From Syngnathus acus (taxonomy: Eukaryota; Chordata; Actinopteri; Syngnathiformes; Syngnathidae), in assembly GCF_901709675.1 (NCBI RefSeq), contig NC_051101.1, positions 13,971,416 through 14,035,415 of the forward strand: a stretch of DNA of 64,000 bases. The letters are read 5' to 3'. This document shows positions 22,918 to 32,840 of this stretch, piece by piece (positions within the stretch are counted from its first letter, which is position 1; each line of letters begins with the position of its first letter). A model generated the notes under the pieces. It was not told where the DNA came from, did not search any database, and worked only from the letters and a program-made list of their open reading frames with translations. The translations under genes and the position numbers were made by a program.

Positions 22918-23750
22918 TGTATTTACATTCTCATCCCCGACCTCCCCTCTGTGCACAACAGCATGTACGTGCATATAGGAAACATGCAGTAGAGGGAGGC
23001 ATTTGGAAATGAACACGAGCTTCTCAAACAGCGACGGAATCCCTTGAGACAAAATAAATGGCAGCCAGCGTGGCCTTCATGGGCCAGCCGCCATTCAGCT
23101 ATTTTTTTTTTTTTTGTCCCGCGACAGCTTGGCTGTCCCGAGGCCGCGGTGCTGAGCAGGCCAACCGACAGATTGCGAGTGCACACGCCGACTCGCGAGT
23201 CTGTCGTAGGTGCTGTGGCGGACACTTGTGGAGTTTGCTTTGTGCTATGGCTTTTTTTGTGCGTGTGTGTGTGTGTGGCTTTTATTTCGACAACATTTAT
23301 TGGAAGAGAAGCAGCAGGAGCTTCAACGCGGATCAACAGGAGGAGAGAAAATAAAATGTGACTTTCTGCACATCCCTAAAATAAAAATAAAAAATCTCCT
23401 GATTTTTGCAAATAGTAATATAAAATGACAAATGACATTGCCCTTAAAAAGCAACAACTACCGATGTAGCACTTTCAAAACATTGACATCGCACTTTCCG
23501 AAAATGTTTTATTTTAGGAACCCGACGCTGGCAAACGAGTTGAACTGTAACAGGCGCAGAGCTACGATGGTATAAAAACACCGGCGAGGACAAACGGAGC
23601 GTGAGCAGAGGCGAGCGACCGAACGATTAGCATACATTACAAGACTAAAGCCACTTTTAAAAGGCACACTTTCAAATTCCAAAGCACACATTGACAAGTC
23701 GAGCTGATGTAAAATGCACCTGACAAAATAAAATCTCACTTCATACTATC
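22918..23750. other. Non-coding sequence
   Basis: No gene seen. A T run lies at about 23102-23115 and a short GT tract at 23260-23276. AT-rich sequence with A-rich words lies at 23345-23430. Confidence 0.45.
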
Positions 23751-23771
23751 TGTGTGTGTGTGTGTGTGTGT
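23751..23771. repeat. (GT)n microsatellite
   Basis: About ten GT units. Confidence 0.9.
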
Positions 23772-24067
23772 ATTTTCCCTGCAGTGAGATGATTTCAGGC
23801 TGTCAGTTAAAAGCGGCCTTACCTCTCTTATCAGCATCACAGGTTTTTCACCCGTGAAAACAGCACTTACTTGAGAGGAAATACACACACACACACGCAC
23901 ACAAAGAGCAGGAGGGCGGGAGTGAATGGGAGAAAGTAGCGGTGGCGTCGGAGGTGGGATCGGGGCGGTGTGTGAAGAAAAAGGAGAAAAAAAAAAACAA
24001 GGAAGTGCCTTCAGGGGGAAGTTATTAAAGAAGGTGCAAGCTGGCTGGGGCTTGGCAGCCGTTCAAA
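23772..24067. other. Non-coding sequence with a weak minus-strand exon-like segment
   Basis: On the minus strand, 23869-23823 lies between a GT/T-rich acceptor and a donor GTAAGG. One phase is open over 47 nt. This is weaker than the other exon candidates. A short CA tract lies at 23883-23898. Confidence 0.3.
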
Positions 24068-24095
24068 GGGGGGGGGGGGGGGGGGGGGGGGGGGG
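24068..24095. repeat. Poly(G) run, 28 nt
   Basis: The longest homopolymer in the window. Adjacent sequence at 23926-24060 is also G-rich. Confidence 0.95.
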
Positions 24096-26780
24096 AACCC
24101 GCCCTCGCCCCCTTTCCCGGCACCCGAATGGCAGTTGCTGGCACCGCCGCTAAACACACAATGCCTCCTGGCAAAACCGTGTCTTTCATTGACAGATGAG
24201 GTGTGTGAAGGGGAAGGAGGAGTGGGAAAGAGAGGCCGGGAGAAAGAGAGAGAGAGAGGGAGGGAGGGAGACAACACAAAATGGGACTATACGCTCCTGA
24301 GTTGACGTTGAGTTCGGGGAAAGGAGAGAGAAAAAAAAAATGCGAACGAGATGTTAACCCCCGCCACGCAATGACGCTAACACGCACTTGGACGCAGTAA
24401 CGGTATATTTGATCTCAACTGGTGGGCCGGGATCAAAAATGGGGAGTCAAATCTTAGAGGGGATCCACGTCAGTACCAACATCGGACGTGAAGATGGCGG
24501 GATGACGACGTAAACAAAAACATGCATTAGCGCCTGACTAGCGGTCATGACGGCTAGCTGCCGAGAACACACAGCTAGATGGCTCTTAGTGAGATTTATG
24601 CATCCGTACATAAGTGGCAGCTTGACGTAGCCGTGACCTCTCCCCCTGACGTTAGCGTGTGCCGAGCAAGGCCGCAGACGGGGGAACTTAAAAAGGCGAC
24701 GCTGTTCCATCGAACGCTCGGCGAGCCTGCAGATGGATAGACGGATGGAGCGAGGCGGAACAAGAGATGCGACTGATAGATGGCCGCTTGACCGCCGGAG
24801 CGGGTAAACGCTCGCAAAGTTGGGCGGCGGGTAGATCGGAATGACGGGCGGATGGATCGAGCCTTGATGCTCTAAACAATGACCTGAATGCAACGACAGA
24901 TGACACGCAGGCTACGCGGAGGCCCGAATCGCAGCTCCTTCTGTTCCATCTTATATTCAGCTACGCTATGGAAGGGATTCACTTTTAATCATTAGAAAAG
25001 TGAACAAAGTTGAGGAAGACCAACAACAAAAATCACGTGATCCCCATCCAAAATGGTAAAACAGCCATGATTGAAAGTGCTTTTTTTCAAATGTATAAAC
25101 TCAATCAAAGGTCCTTTTAACACGTAGCGCAAACGCTAATAGCATAATAGCGAAGCGAATGGCATCGAGTGGTGTAATGTACCTAAATCCCCTTAGCGGC
25201 GTTTTTAATGCTTTTATAATTGGGAGCGCACTTTCGGAGGTTAGTGGCAGTCGAAAAGGCATCGGGAAATTATTTGTTAAGACGCGCACGCTGGAAATAA
25301 TAACCAGCCTTGGCGCTAATGCGCAGCTCTTTGAAGGGGAGGAAGAAGGCAAGGCGGGCGGGTAAAAAACACCAGGCTAATTGAGTTTGCCTAAAAAAAC
25401 ATTTTAAAACTCATCATTTCATTTTACCGTCGTCGCATTTTGGGGAAAGGCGGCGACGAGTTTCACATCCATTTGGAGGTTAATGGTCAAGTTTCAGCCT
25501 TTTAAATGGAGTAAAAACTACACTAAAAGGATTTACTCCAATTAATGGCAAAGTGGGTGTGTGTGTTTTTTTTTTTTGTCGCCTCCTTCCCCCTCGCTCC
25601 AAAAGTAAAACATGTACGCAAATTGCACTGCTTATGCAAGATAAATGCCAGTTTTAGCCTTCTTGATGATCATCATTTGGCCAAACGTTTTGCCCGTATT
25701 AAAAAATATTTCAACACAACATATTGTGTTGAAGTAGAAAAGAATGGTCAAAGATAACCAACATTGTTTCACACCGTGCACATGTACGAGGTCTGCGTTC
25801 ATTTATTTTCTAAGCTAATCATAAATGTATACGATGTCATGATGTCAAATTTATTTGAAATGGCATCATGCTAATTGAAAAACCAACACACTAGTGTGGA
25901 ATCAAGAAACAATGTTTTGCGGCGCCATATTTACTACTTGTATTTTACTGAACCATTATTAACGAGGAAGTGGATTGGCCTGTGCAAGAAATAATAACGG
26001 ACCACACGTATGCATTTTGGCGAGACTCCCCACGCTTTGCTTTTTCAGCCACATGCTCAACTCCAAGACCTGCCGTCGCAACATGGGAATGGGCTGTCTG
26101 TCGGTGATTTGCGACTCCTTTCCAGGTGCGTTTGTGTTAACTCCCCGCAGGCCTGTCGAAAAACTCCATCGCTTTAATGACTCATGCTAAGTGGGCGCAC
26201 TGTAATAGCGCCTTGCAGGCTGCGACCAGGAAGGGGGGGCTAGAGACACTAGCCACCAGGATTGAGTGGACCCGACACAAACATTAGTACCTTTGCTTCT
26301 GGCTCATATTGCATCAACGTCAGCGGACAAAAACATGTTCTCCATCTTCCAAACCACACCCGGCCGGAGGCACGCTGGGAGCACCCCGCGGAGTAGTTAT
26401 CTATCAAAAGATAATGGCCGGACTCGACTCGGGTCGGGTCCTTCTTTCCGCTGGAGCGCTCGGTCGTACAAATTAGCCCAAGAAAGCCGCTCTCTCGGAA
26501 AACTAGGATAAGAAGAAAGCTTCGGGGCGAGGCATTTACAAGAGCGTGTCAGATCTTGCTAGCAAACAAACGGAAATGAAACCGTTCATTTCATTGACCT
26601 TTGGTCACAATCAATCAGCAGAAGACACGAGGTCATGCACCGAAAGACCCGGAGAGGAACTTCAAAAGTTTGACAACCACTTGGGTATGGAGTATTTGAC
26701 GGAGTCTGGCCGGGCTTTCCAAAACAACCCTTCCTCAAAGCAGCGGCGTGTCACTTTAGTTAAACACACACACACACATG
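24096..26780. other. Non-coding sequence
   Basis: No gene seen. A GA/GGGA purine tract lies at 24241-24270. Unique mixed sequence follows, with TAAT-bearing AT patches (25120-25360, 25780-25960) and a short CA tract at 26764-26778. The frame at 24447-24893 on the minus strand is tryptophan/arginine-rich noise. Confidence 0.45.
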
Positions 26781-27010
26781 CACGCGGACGCAGGCGAGAG
26801 GCTAACGCTCGTGACAGATGTGAGCCTAATGGCGCCGAGGAGGGCGCACGGAGCCTCGCCAGCTGGTAACGGACCCGGCGCCAACTGCCCATGCGGGTCG
26901 GCAGCTTGCTCCAAACGTGCCAGTGGAGAGCGGCGCGAGGGGGCCCGCCCGGGCCCCGGCGACCAGTGCGACGCCGCCCCGGGGCCGTCAGCTGCCAAAG
27001 CGTGACTGGC
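26781..27010. other. CpG-rich island-like segment
   Basis: Dense CpG and GC over about 230 bp, running straight into a 12-bp tandem repeat. No TATA box or transcript structure is visible. It could be an unmethylated island or simply GC-rich repeat-prone DNA. Confidence 0.45.
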
Positions 27011-27075
27011 AGCCCCGGCCCCAGCGCCAGCCCCAGCGCCAGCCCCAGCGCCAGCCCCAGCGCCAGCCCCAGCCC
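27011..27075. repeat. 12-bp minisatellite (CCCAGCGCCAGC)n
   Basis: Four to five copies of a CCCAGCGCCAGC unit, with an edge variant at each end. All frames are open across it, producing Gly-Ala-type or Ser-Pro-type artefact peptides on both strands. Confidence 0.9.
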
Positions 27076-28070
27076 TTCTTTCAGGCGGAGCCACTCAGCC
27101 ATTTAATAATCTAATGAGAAGCAAAGAAATTTGATTTAGGATATCCACGTAGATGTATAAGCACTGACACAATACGATCAATTCTATTAGGCATTGTGAT
27201 TTGCTTTGAATTCATCATTTCGCAGTAAATCAGGATCTCTGCGGGGTCAAGCGGGTCAAATTAAATACTTTTTGCAGGCCACTTTATTTGGAAAAATCGA
27301 AGTAGACTACATCGAAGCATTTTACATGTAAAGTCTAGACATTAGTATTTAAATGGCGATGCACACAATCTACAGTTCAGGGCGGAATAAACAGATGGGA
27401 AAAGAAATTGGGATGCAAAACGTCCGTTTTTTTTTTTTTTCCCACCCAAACAGCGCCGCCCGAGCAGGTATTGCCTGTCATAACATATTGCCATCGTCTA
27501 ATTGGGTCATTTTTGATAGCCCTGACGCACGGTGCCAACATATTGCGCCGTGCTTTGCCAACAGCCCGCCAGGGCCTCGCTGGCACCCAATCAAAGGCGC
27601 GGCGGCGGCGCGAGCGCTGCCCGCCAGACAATCTGGCAAGCCGGAGCAGGAGCATCCGAAAACATGGCCCCGCAGCTCCCGCCCGTGCCATCGGGGCGTA
27701 ATTGGAACACGGGCATTTTCAAAGGCGGGATCTTAATCCGCACGCGTGCTATGAAATTGGCCGTTTTGTAGCCGGCACGCGTTCCCGTCCTCCGTCTTCG
27801 CGAGGCCTGCCTCGGATTTAAGCGCATTGCAAAGGCATCTTGTTTCTCTCAAGTGTCTCCATCGACTATCAAGCGCCTCGCAAAATCGCCGCGGGTTTGA
27901 CCACGGTCGGCGTCTGCGAGGGCGGACACGGCTACCTAATCTTCCCTCGACACGATACGGCTCGTTTGCCTGCCCGCGCGCCGCCGCGCGCCGCCGTGCT
28001 CGTGGAGGATGCGGATGTGACCGGCCTTAAACAAGTCAAATTCAATTTGTTTGCGACGTGCTTTTGCATA
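27076..28070. other. Non-coding sequence, AT-rich then CpG-rich
   Basis: No gene seen. 27100-27350 is AT-rich unique sequence with several TAAT cores. A T run lies at 27427-27440. 27540-28030 is GC- and CpG-rich. Confidence 0.45.
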
Positions 28071-28071
28071 A

Positions 28072-28090
28072 AGCGGCGGCGGCGGCGGCT
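28072..28090. repeat. (CGG)n trinucleotide repeat
   Basis: About six CGG units. A second short (CGG)n tract lies at 28250-28267. Confidence 0.85.
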
Positions 28091-28650
28091 TTAAGGGTGT
28101 GGGTTGCGCCGATTGACGCCGGCGGCCACGCGTGGGTGAGCCGACAGCGAGGCATCGCATCCCACTCCGTCTTCTCGGACTGGATCTTTTTAAATCGTTC
28201 CCGGAAAGTAACAACATGCGTCGTGTTGCGGCGCAGCTTTCCCTTTTGTGCGGCGGCGGCGGCGGCGTGTGCCTTGCAGTCAACCTGGCATCGACTGGCA
28301 CAGCGAGTAAAGCCGCTCCAGCTGCTTTCTGACCGAGGGGAACTTGTTTAATTAAGCACGCTGCCATTCCAAGAAAAAGACTTGCCTTGGCTCCCAGCTG
28401 TTGGCCGGCCTGATAGAGGAGGGGGGTGGGGGGGCTGACATATCACCCCCTTGGTCAAGTCCGGTCCAATCCACATCCACACCCTCTCTCCCTCCAAAAA
28501 AAAGATGGACTCTGCTTGTCATGCCAGGATGTATCACGCCTGAGCCCTGCTTCATGAATTAAACATGAGATCTGGAGTTCTTTTAAAAAAAGAAAAAGAC
28601 CCAGAGGATGTTTCTCTGCTCAGATTCACCCACGCTCGCCCCCCCTCCTC

Positions 28651-28651
<1 letters not shown>

Positions 28652-28673
<22 letters not shown>
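28652..28673. repeat. Poly(T) run, 22 nt
   Basis: Uninterrupted T homopolymer. It could be the reversed poly(A) tail of a decayed retroposon, but no body is recognisable next to it. Confidence 0.9.
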
Positions 28674-28681
<8 letters not shown>

Positions 28682-29157
28682 TCACCGATTCGGACTGAGT
28701 CAAAGATGGAAAAAAAATAGAAGGGTGGGGAGGGGTAAGACGATAAATAGGTGTAGAGGTGAATTAAAAAAACAGAGGCATCAAAGATTGAAGCCACTTC
28801 GGATGGTTTTCGAGAACTAGAAAGTCAACTGGTATAAGATTCAACTAACCCGCCATACGGCGGCAAACTATCAAAGACGGATGGACTGGAGAAGTACAGG
28901 ACAAATATAATAAGCTTCGCATTCCTTCACCGGACCAGAACCAGTGTTCCTCCAAATCCAAATCCTTACAGACCGAGCCTCGGCAACTCATCTTTAAGGG
29001 AGTCCCTCCCTCGGCTTGGGCGTTTTATTGATGGCCATGATGGCATATTTGTTTGAGACGGCAATGCTTCACCTCGTGTCCGACACAAAGATTTGTTCAC
29101 AGACAAATTGCGCCCCCCTGCCCATATTTTTTGCCTACATGTCAGCGTTACCTTGCA

Positions 29158-29183
29158 CCCCCAGCCCAGCCCAGCCCAGCCCC
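29158..29183 (-). repeat. (GGGCT)n G-quadruplex-type pentamer array
   Basis: Four to five CCCAG/CCCAGC pentamers. The minus strand reads GGGCTGGGCTGGGCTGGG, a strict G4 motif. The same pentamer recurs on the plus strand at 60449-60472. Confidence 0.85.
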
Positions 29184-29928
29184 ACCTGAGGAAGGCCAGG
29201 TTGGGCCCGGCCGGCTGCGGGGCGTGGAGATTGGCCGGCTCCATGCTGAGATTGATTACCCCTCTAATCTTAGGACTGCCAGCACGTCTCCAGGGCAAAA
29301 ACCCCCAGCGTGAAATCCCCCCAGCCAGTCCTCCGTCTTTGGGTCTTCTGGGCCCCCCTCCCTCGTCCCCGTTCCGCATCGCCTTCATCCCCTCCGCTGT
29401 CCGTCCCTGCGCTGCCAGCGGCGCTGAGGGACGACACTAAGTCACAGCTCCAGACAGGGCCACTCGCTCGCAGTGGCTGCCTTGTTCACCATATGTCACG
29501 GCAAATGGGGCTCCCGCCGCGGACTTCGCCAGGGAGGAGGGCGGAGGAATGTCACGGGATGAGAGGTGGAGGGAGGCCACATGAGTCGGGAGTGGAAAAT
29601 AATGGACAATCCCGCTTTGGCTTAATGATCCTTCACTTGCATTTTGTGTACAATCCAAGTGTGCAAAAAAGGAAAAGCCATTCTTTGGCAGAGTACCGAC
29701 ATACGATGGGTTGGTTCTTGGTAACGACGTGACCCTGTCGCCGTGTACGTGTGACAACCTCCGTAATGCCGGTTCAATCAAGAGCTCAACCAAAAGGTGG
29801 TAGGCTCAATTCTTTACCCTCTCTTTTCAGGGTGTGACAAAATGTTGACAAAAGAAAAGCGCTGTAAGGCAAAATTACGGGCTTAAATTAATTACATAAT
29901 GTCTAATCCTTGATGTTTTGTTGAAAAC

Positions 29929-30033
29929 TGAAGCTAGCTAGCACTGTACTGAAGCTAGCTAGTACTGTAGGCACGCTACCTAGCGCTGTACTGAAGTTAG
30001 CTAGCACTGTACAGAAGCTAGCTAGCGCTATAC
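29929..30033 (+). repeat. 21-bp minisatellite, five copies in exact register
   Basis: Five units of exactly 21 bp start at 29929, 29950, 29971, 29992 and 30013. The shared core is GAAGCTAGCTAGCACTGTAC with 1-6 substitutions per unit and no indels. The core contains the palindrome AGCTAGCT. The array ends in TGTATTTCAGG and a T run. Confidence 0.9.
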
Positions 30034-31033
30034 TGTATTTCAGGGTTCTTTTTTTTTTCTTTAAGAGTTACCACAATTTTATCAAAAATAAAAGTCTGCT
30101 CTCCGTTAACTGGACAACTTTGCTCATGCCATCAGTAGATCTCAAGCTAGTAAACGCTCGCACGTGACAGCAAAGTCTAAAGTGGAGAATATGCAACATG
30201 ACGCAAGAAGGCAAATACTGCTTAGGCCAAGAAAAATGACAACATAAAACAGCCTCGCGAGTCCTTTTAGGGATAAATGAAATAATTAGACACAACTCCC
30301 CTGTGGCCTTTGCCATTTTTAATTTCTTTTTAAAGGGAGGAATAATTCAGCTGTTATCTTCCTGTTGTGGAGCCTCTAAAACTTTAATCAGCGCGTGCGT
30401 CCCTCCCTTTGGGCGTTTAGGTGCTTTGGAAACCGAGTCGCAAGCGGCGCGCATCAGTTCAAACGCTACATTGTACCAAATGAAGGTGCTTATACGTGCG
30501 GAACAAAGCGGGCTGAAGTCAGGCGGAAAGGGAGGGAAGGCTGCTTTTTAATTGGACAGAGGAGTCTGAAGTGAGTCCCACCTGAGGTTTGGCAGGGACT
30601 TAATTATAAGCAAACATGGCTGGCTATCGATACCAGGCAAAACCTCGGCGAAGCGGAGGGTTAAGAATAATCTCGCTTGCCCCCGCGGGTCATCGTGCGC
30701 TGTAAACAACCCAGATTTATCCCCCACCCCAAAAAAAACAAGCAAAGATAACTCCAATGAAATCGATACAAGGAATCAGAGAAGGAGCGCAAAAAAACCC
30801 CGGCATAAATTGGACCTGGGCAAGTTTAGCGCAGCTAGACAGGAGGGAAGGCGTTGATAACAGAGTTGACCTTGGGAAGAAAGTTGCATCGGGGTCTCGA
30901 AGACTAACCGAGGTCGCGAAGTGGACACAAACGCGGCGGACTGCTGATGCGGGCGACGGAGGAGACGTTACGTGACGTCGAAACGTGACGTTTGGCCCCC
31001 GGTTGCGGTCGGCAACATCTGAGGGGAGCCGGA
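30034..31033. other. Non-coding sequence
   Basis: No gene seen. The AT/GC-balanced unique sequence at 30300-30720 has the texture of conserved non-coding DNA. The open frame at 30717-31064 (minus) has no recognisable domain. Confidence 0.4.
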
Positions 31034-31055
31034 TCGGCTCGGCTCGGCTCGGCTC
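31034..31055. repeat. (GGCTC)n pentanucleotide repeat
   Basis: Four consecutive CGGCT/GGCTC units. Confidence 0.9.
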
Positions 31056-32230
31056 ATCTGCCATCTCTGGCTGGGGGGCGCCTGCATTAATTGAGCTGGT
31101 AATTGAATAGTTGTCTTCATTAGTTCTGGTTCCGTGCTTGCGCGTCTCGCTGGCGGATTACCCGGCAGAGGGGGCCAAAAGATTCATGCTCTGTAGGAGT
31201 GCAGAAAAACAGGACTGTGGTAGAAGTAACGGTTCGGAAAAAAATGGCTAAATCTATTGAACGACGCAAGTACAATTTATTCCGTGACCAAGCTCAGAAC
31301 TTAATTTACGGGTACGGAGGAGCTCCATCCTTCGCTGAGAATGGAGACATAATTGACGGCCATTATAAATGCATTCAAAAAGAAATCATTCTTGTCCAAA
31401 AATAATTATTACATAGATGTATTCAACCTATTTCATATTATTTATCTATTATTACTATCTATACAATCACTGCAATTTCAAAGTAACTTTTTAAAGGTGT
31501 TAATTCAACAGAGCTTGCTGACTTCAAATCTCATGATGTGTACCTAAAGTTGCGTCCCGAAGTTCGGAGCGTGTTTGGAGGGGGGGTACACAAGTAAACA
31601 TGAGCGTGGCAAGGCAGCACGCACCAGAAGATAAAGGCAAATTCAAGCAAAGGTCGGTGACCCTCTCCGATAGCTCGAAATGCCTTGCAATTTAGCGCAC
31701 GGGATGGCGAAAATCCTCCTCCACAAACCAAGGCCTGCGTCTGACCTCTCTCGGGGAAAGTTGAAAAGAGGCTGACGCAAAAAATAAATGGTAATTTCAC
31801 TTGCTCGGCAGACATTTTCTCATCGCCTCCTTTAAGGTGTGCTTTTAATAAATCTACCGGCAATTTGCATCGGCGGCGCTGGGCCAATTATGACGCCATA
31901 CGGGAGAGCCCTGACTGTCAGACGGGCAAACAAAAAAATGAAATCTTAAAAGGTGGTCACAAAAAAATGTCGGGACGCTTGTTTCCTCCTCATTAGAGTG
32001 TCATTTGTCTGTTTTTTTTTCCTCTTCAATAATTATCTTTAAGTGCTCAGAACATCTGGAAACAGAGCTGCGGGGTCACGTGATGATGGGAAAAGGAAAA
32101 AAAAAGAAAAGTGGCTGTCAGAGATGCGCCGCGAGAATAAACTTCTTAGCGACATGATGTACTAGAAAGTCATTTAATCAAAGCTGGTTTTCGGAGCACT
32201 TTTACAGTACAACTGAGTGGGACTCGGATG
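31056..32230. other. Non-coding sequence
   Basis: No gene seen. The 68-codon plus-strand frame at 31199-31405 has balanced composition but no family match. AT-rich sequence lies at 31390-31540. A T run lies near 32011-32020. Confidence 0.45.
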
Positions 32231-32290
32231 AAAATTGACTTTTTAATTGCTTGTATATGAATAGTTGGGTCTCTGGAGTGCCTGTCCACA
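32231..32290 (+). repeat. Dispersed repeat fragment, copy B
   Basis: Aligns to 3159-3219 with about 8-9 mismatches. It is followed at about 90 bp by the CTCF-like site at 32379-32392. Confidence 0.7.
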
Positions 32291-32378
32291 GATTGAATCA
32301 AAGGAAGATATTAACACAAAGTGGAGCAACACATGTAGACAGGCAAGATAGTGACAGGCATCCATCGGATTTCTATCA

Positions 32379-32392
32379 CTGCCCCCTGGTGG
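32379..32392 (-). promoter_or_regulatory. CTCF-like binding motif, reverse orientation
   Basis: The minus strand reads CCACCAGGGGGCAG, an exact match to the CTCF core CCASYAGRKGGCRS and close to the highest-affinity form. It is convergent with the forward motif at 3449-3462. Confidence 0.65.
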
Positions 32393-32731
32393 CCAAAATC
32401 AACAGAACAATGTCCACTGAAATGAAGAAAAAAAAAATTATATACATACATATATATTTAATATTGAAAAAGCATCTGTCTGACACCTAGTGCGTTAGAT
32501 GTCATTTGGCTGCTTGATGACAGTGACGGTTTGTCTCGTGAACAGATCATTTCTCTCTCCTTCATTTCCAATAGGGGGACAGAAAAAATAAAAAATGAAA
32601 AAATCAGATTGTTTTCTACCATCTAGGTCCCACTGTAACAATATTTTGCACTGATGTATTACTGCAAAGACAAAGTACTAGCATTAGCACTCCTTGTTTT
32701 GTAAGGCTCAGCACGTTTGCTATGATACCAA

Positions 32732-32755
32732 CTCACACACACGCACACACACACA

Positions 32756-32840
<85 letters not shown>
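32732..32840. repeat. (CA)n microsatellite, about 109 bp
   Basis: The longest dinucleotide array of the window, with a few CG and GA interruptions near its left end and a TA near its right end. It explains the His-Thr and Cys-Val open frames on both strands. Confidence 0.97.

Larger units (their letters stand above)
28091..29928. other. Non-coding sequence with simple tracts
   Basis: No gene seen. It contains a (CGG)n tract at 28250-28267, a 22-T run at 28652-28673 and a (CCCAG)n tract at 29158-29183. Proline-rich frames at 29053-29440 come from the C-rich sequence. Confidence 0.5.

Noticed and set aside
23823-23869. 47-nt minus-strand exon-like segment containing TGEKP, as in zinc-finger linkers
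   Set aside because: The TGEKP is not followed by a zinc-finger C..C pattern, the acceptor is partly a GT repeat, and no adjacent finger is encoded.
26662-27102. Open frames of 146 and 112 codons on the minus strand, rich in Gly, Ala and Leu
   Set aside because: Caused by the 12-bp CCCAGCGCCAGC repeat and CpG-rich DNA, which lack stops in all frames.
31199-31405. 68-codon plus-strand frame
   Set aside because: Length is within chance and no match to any protein is recalled.
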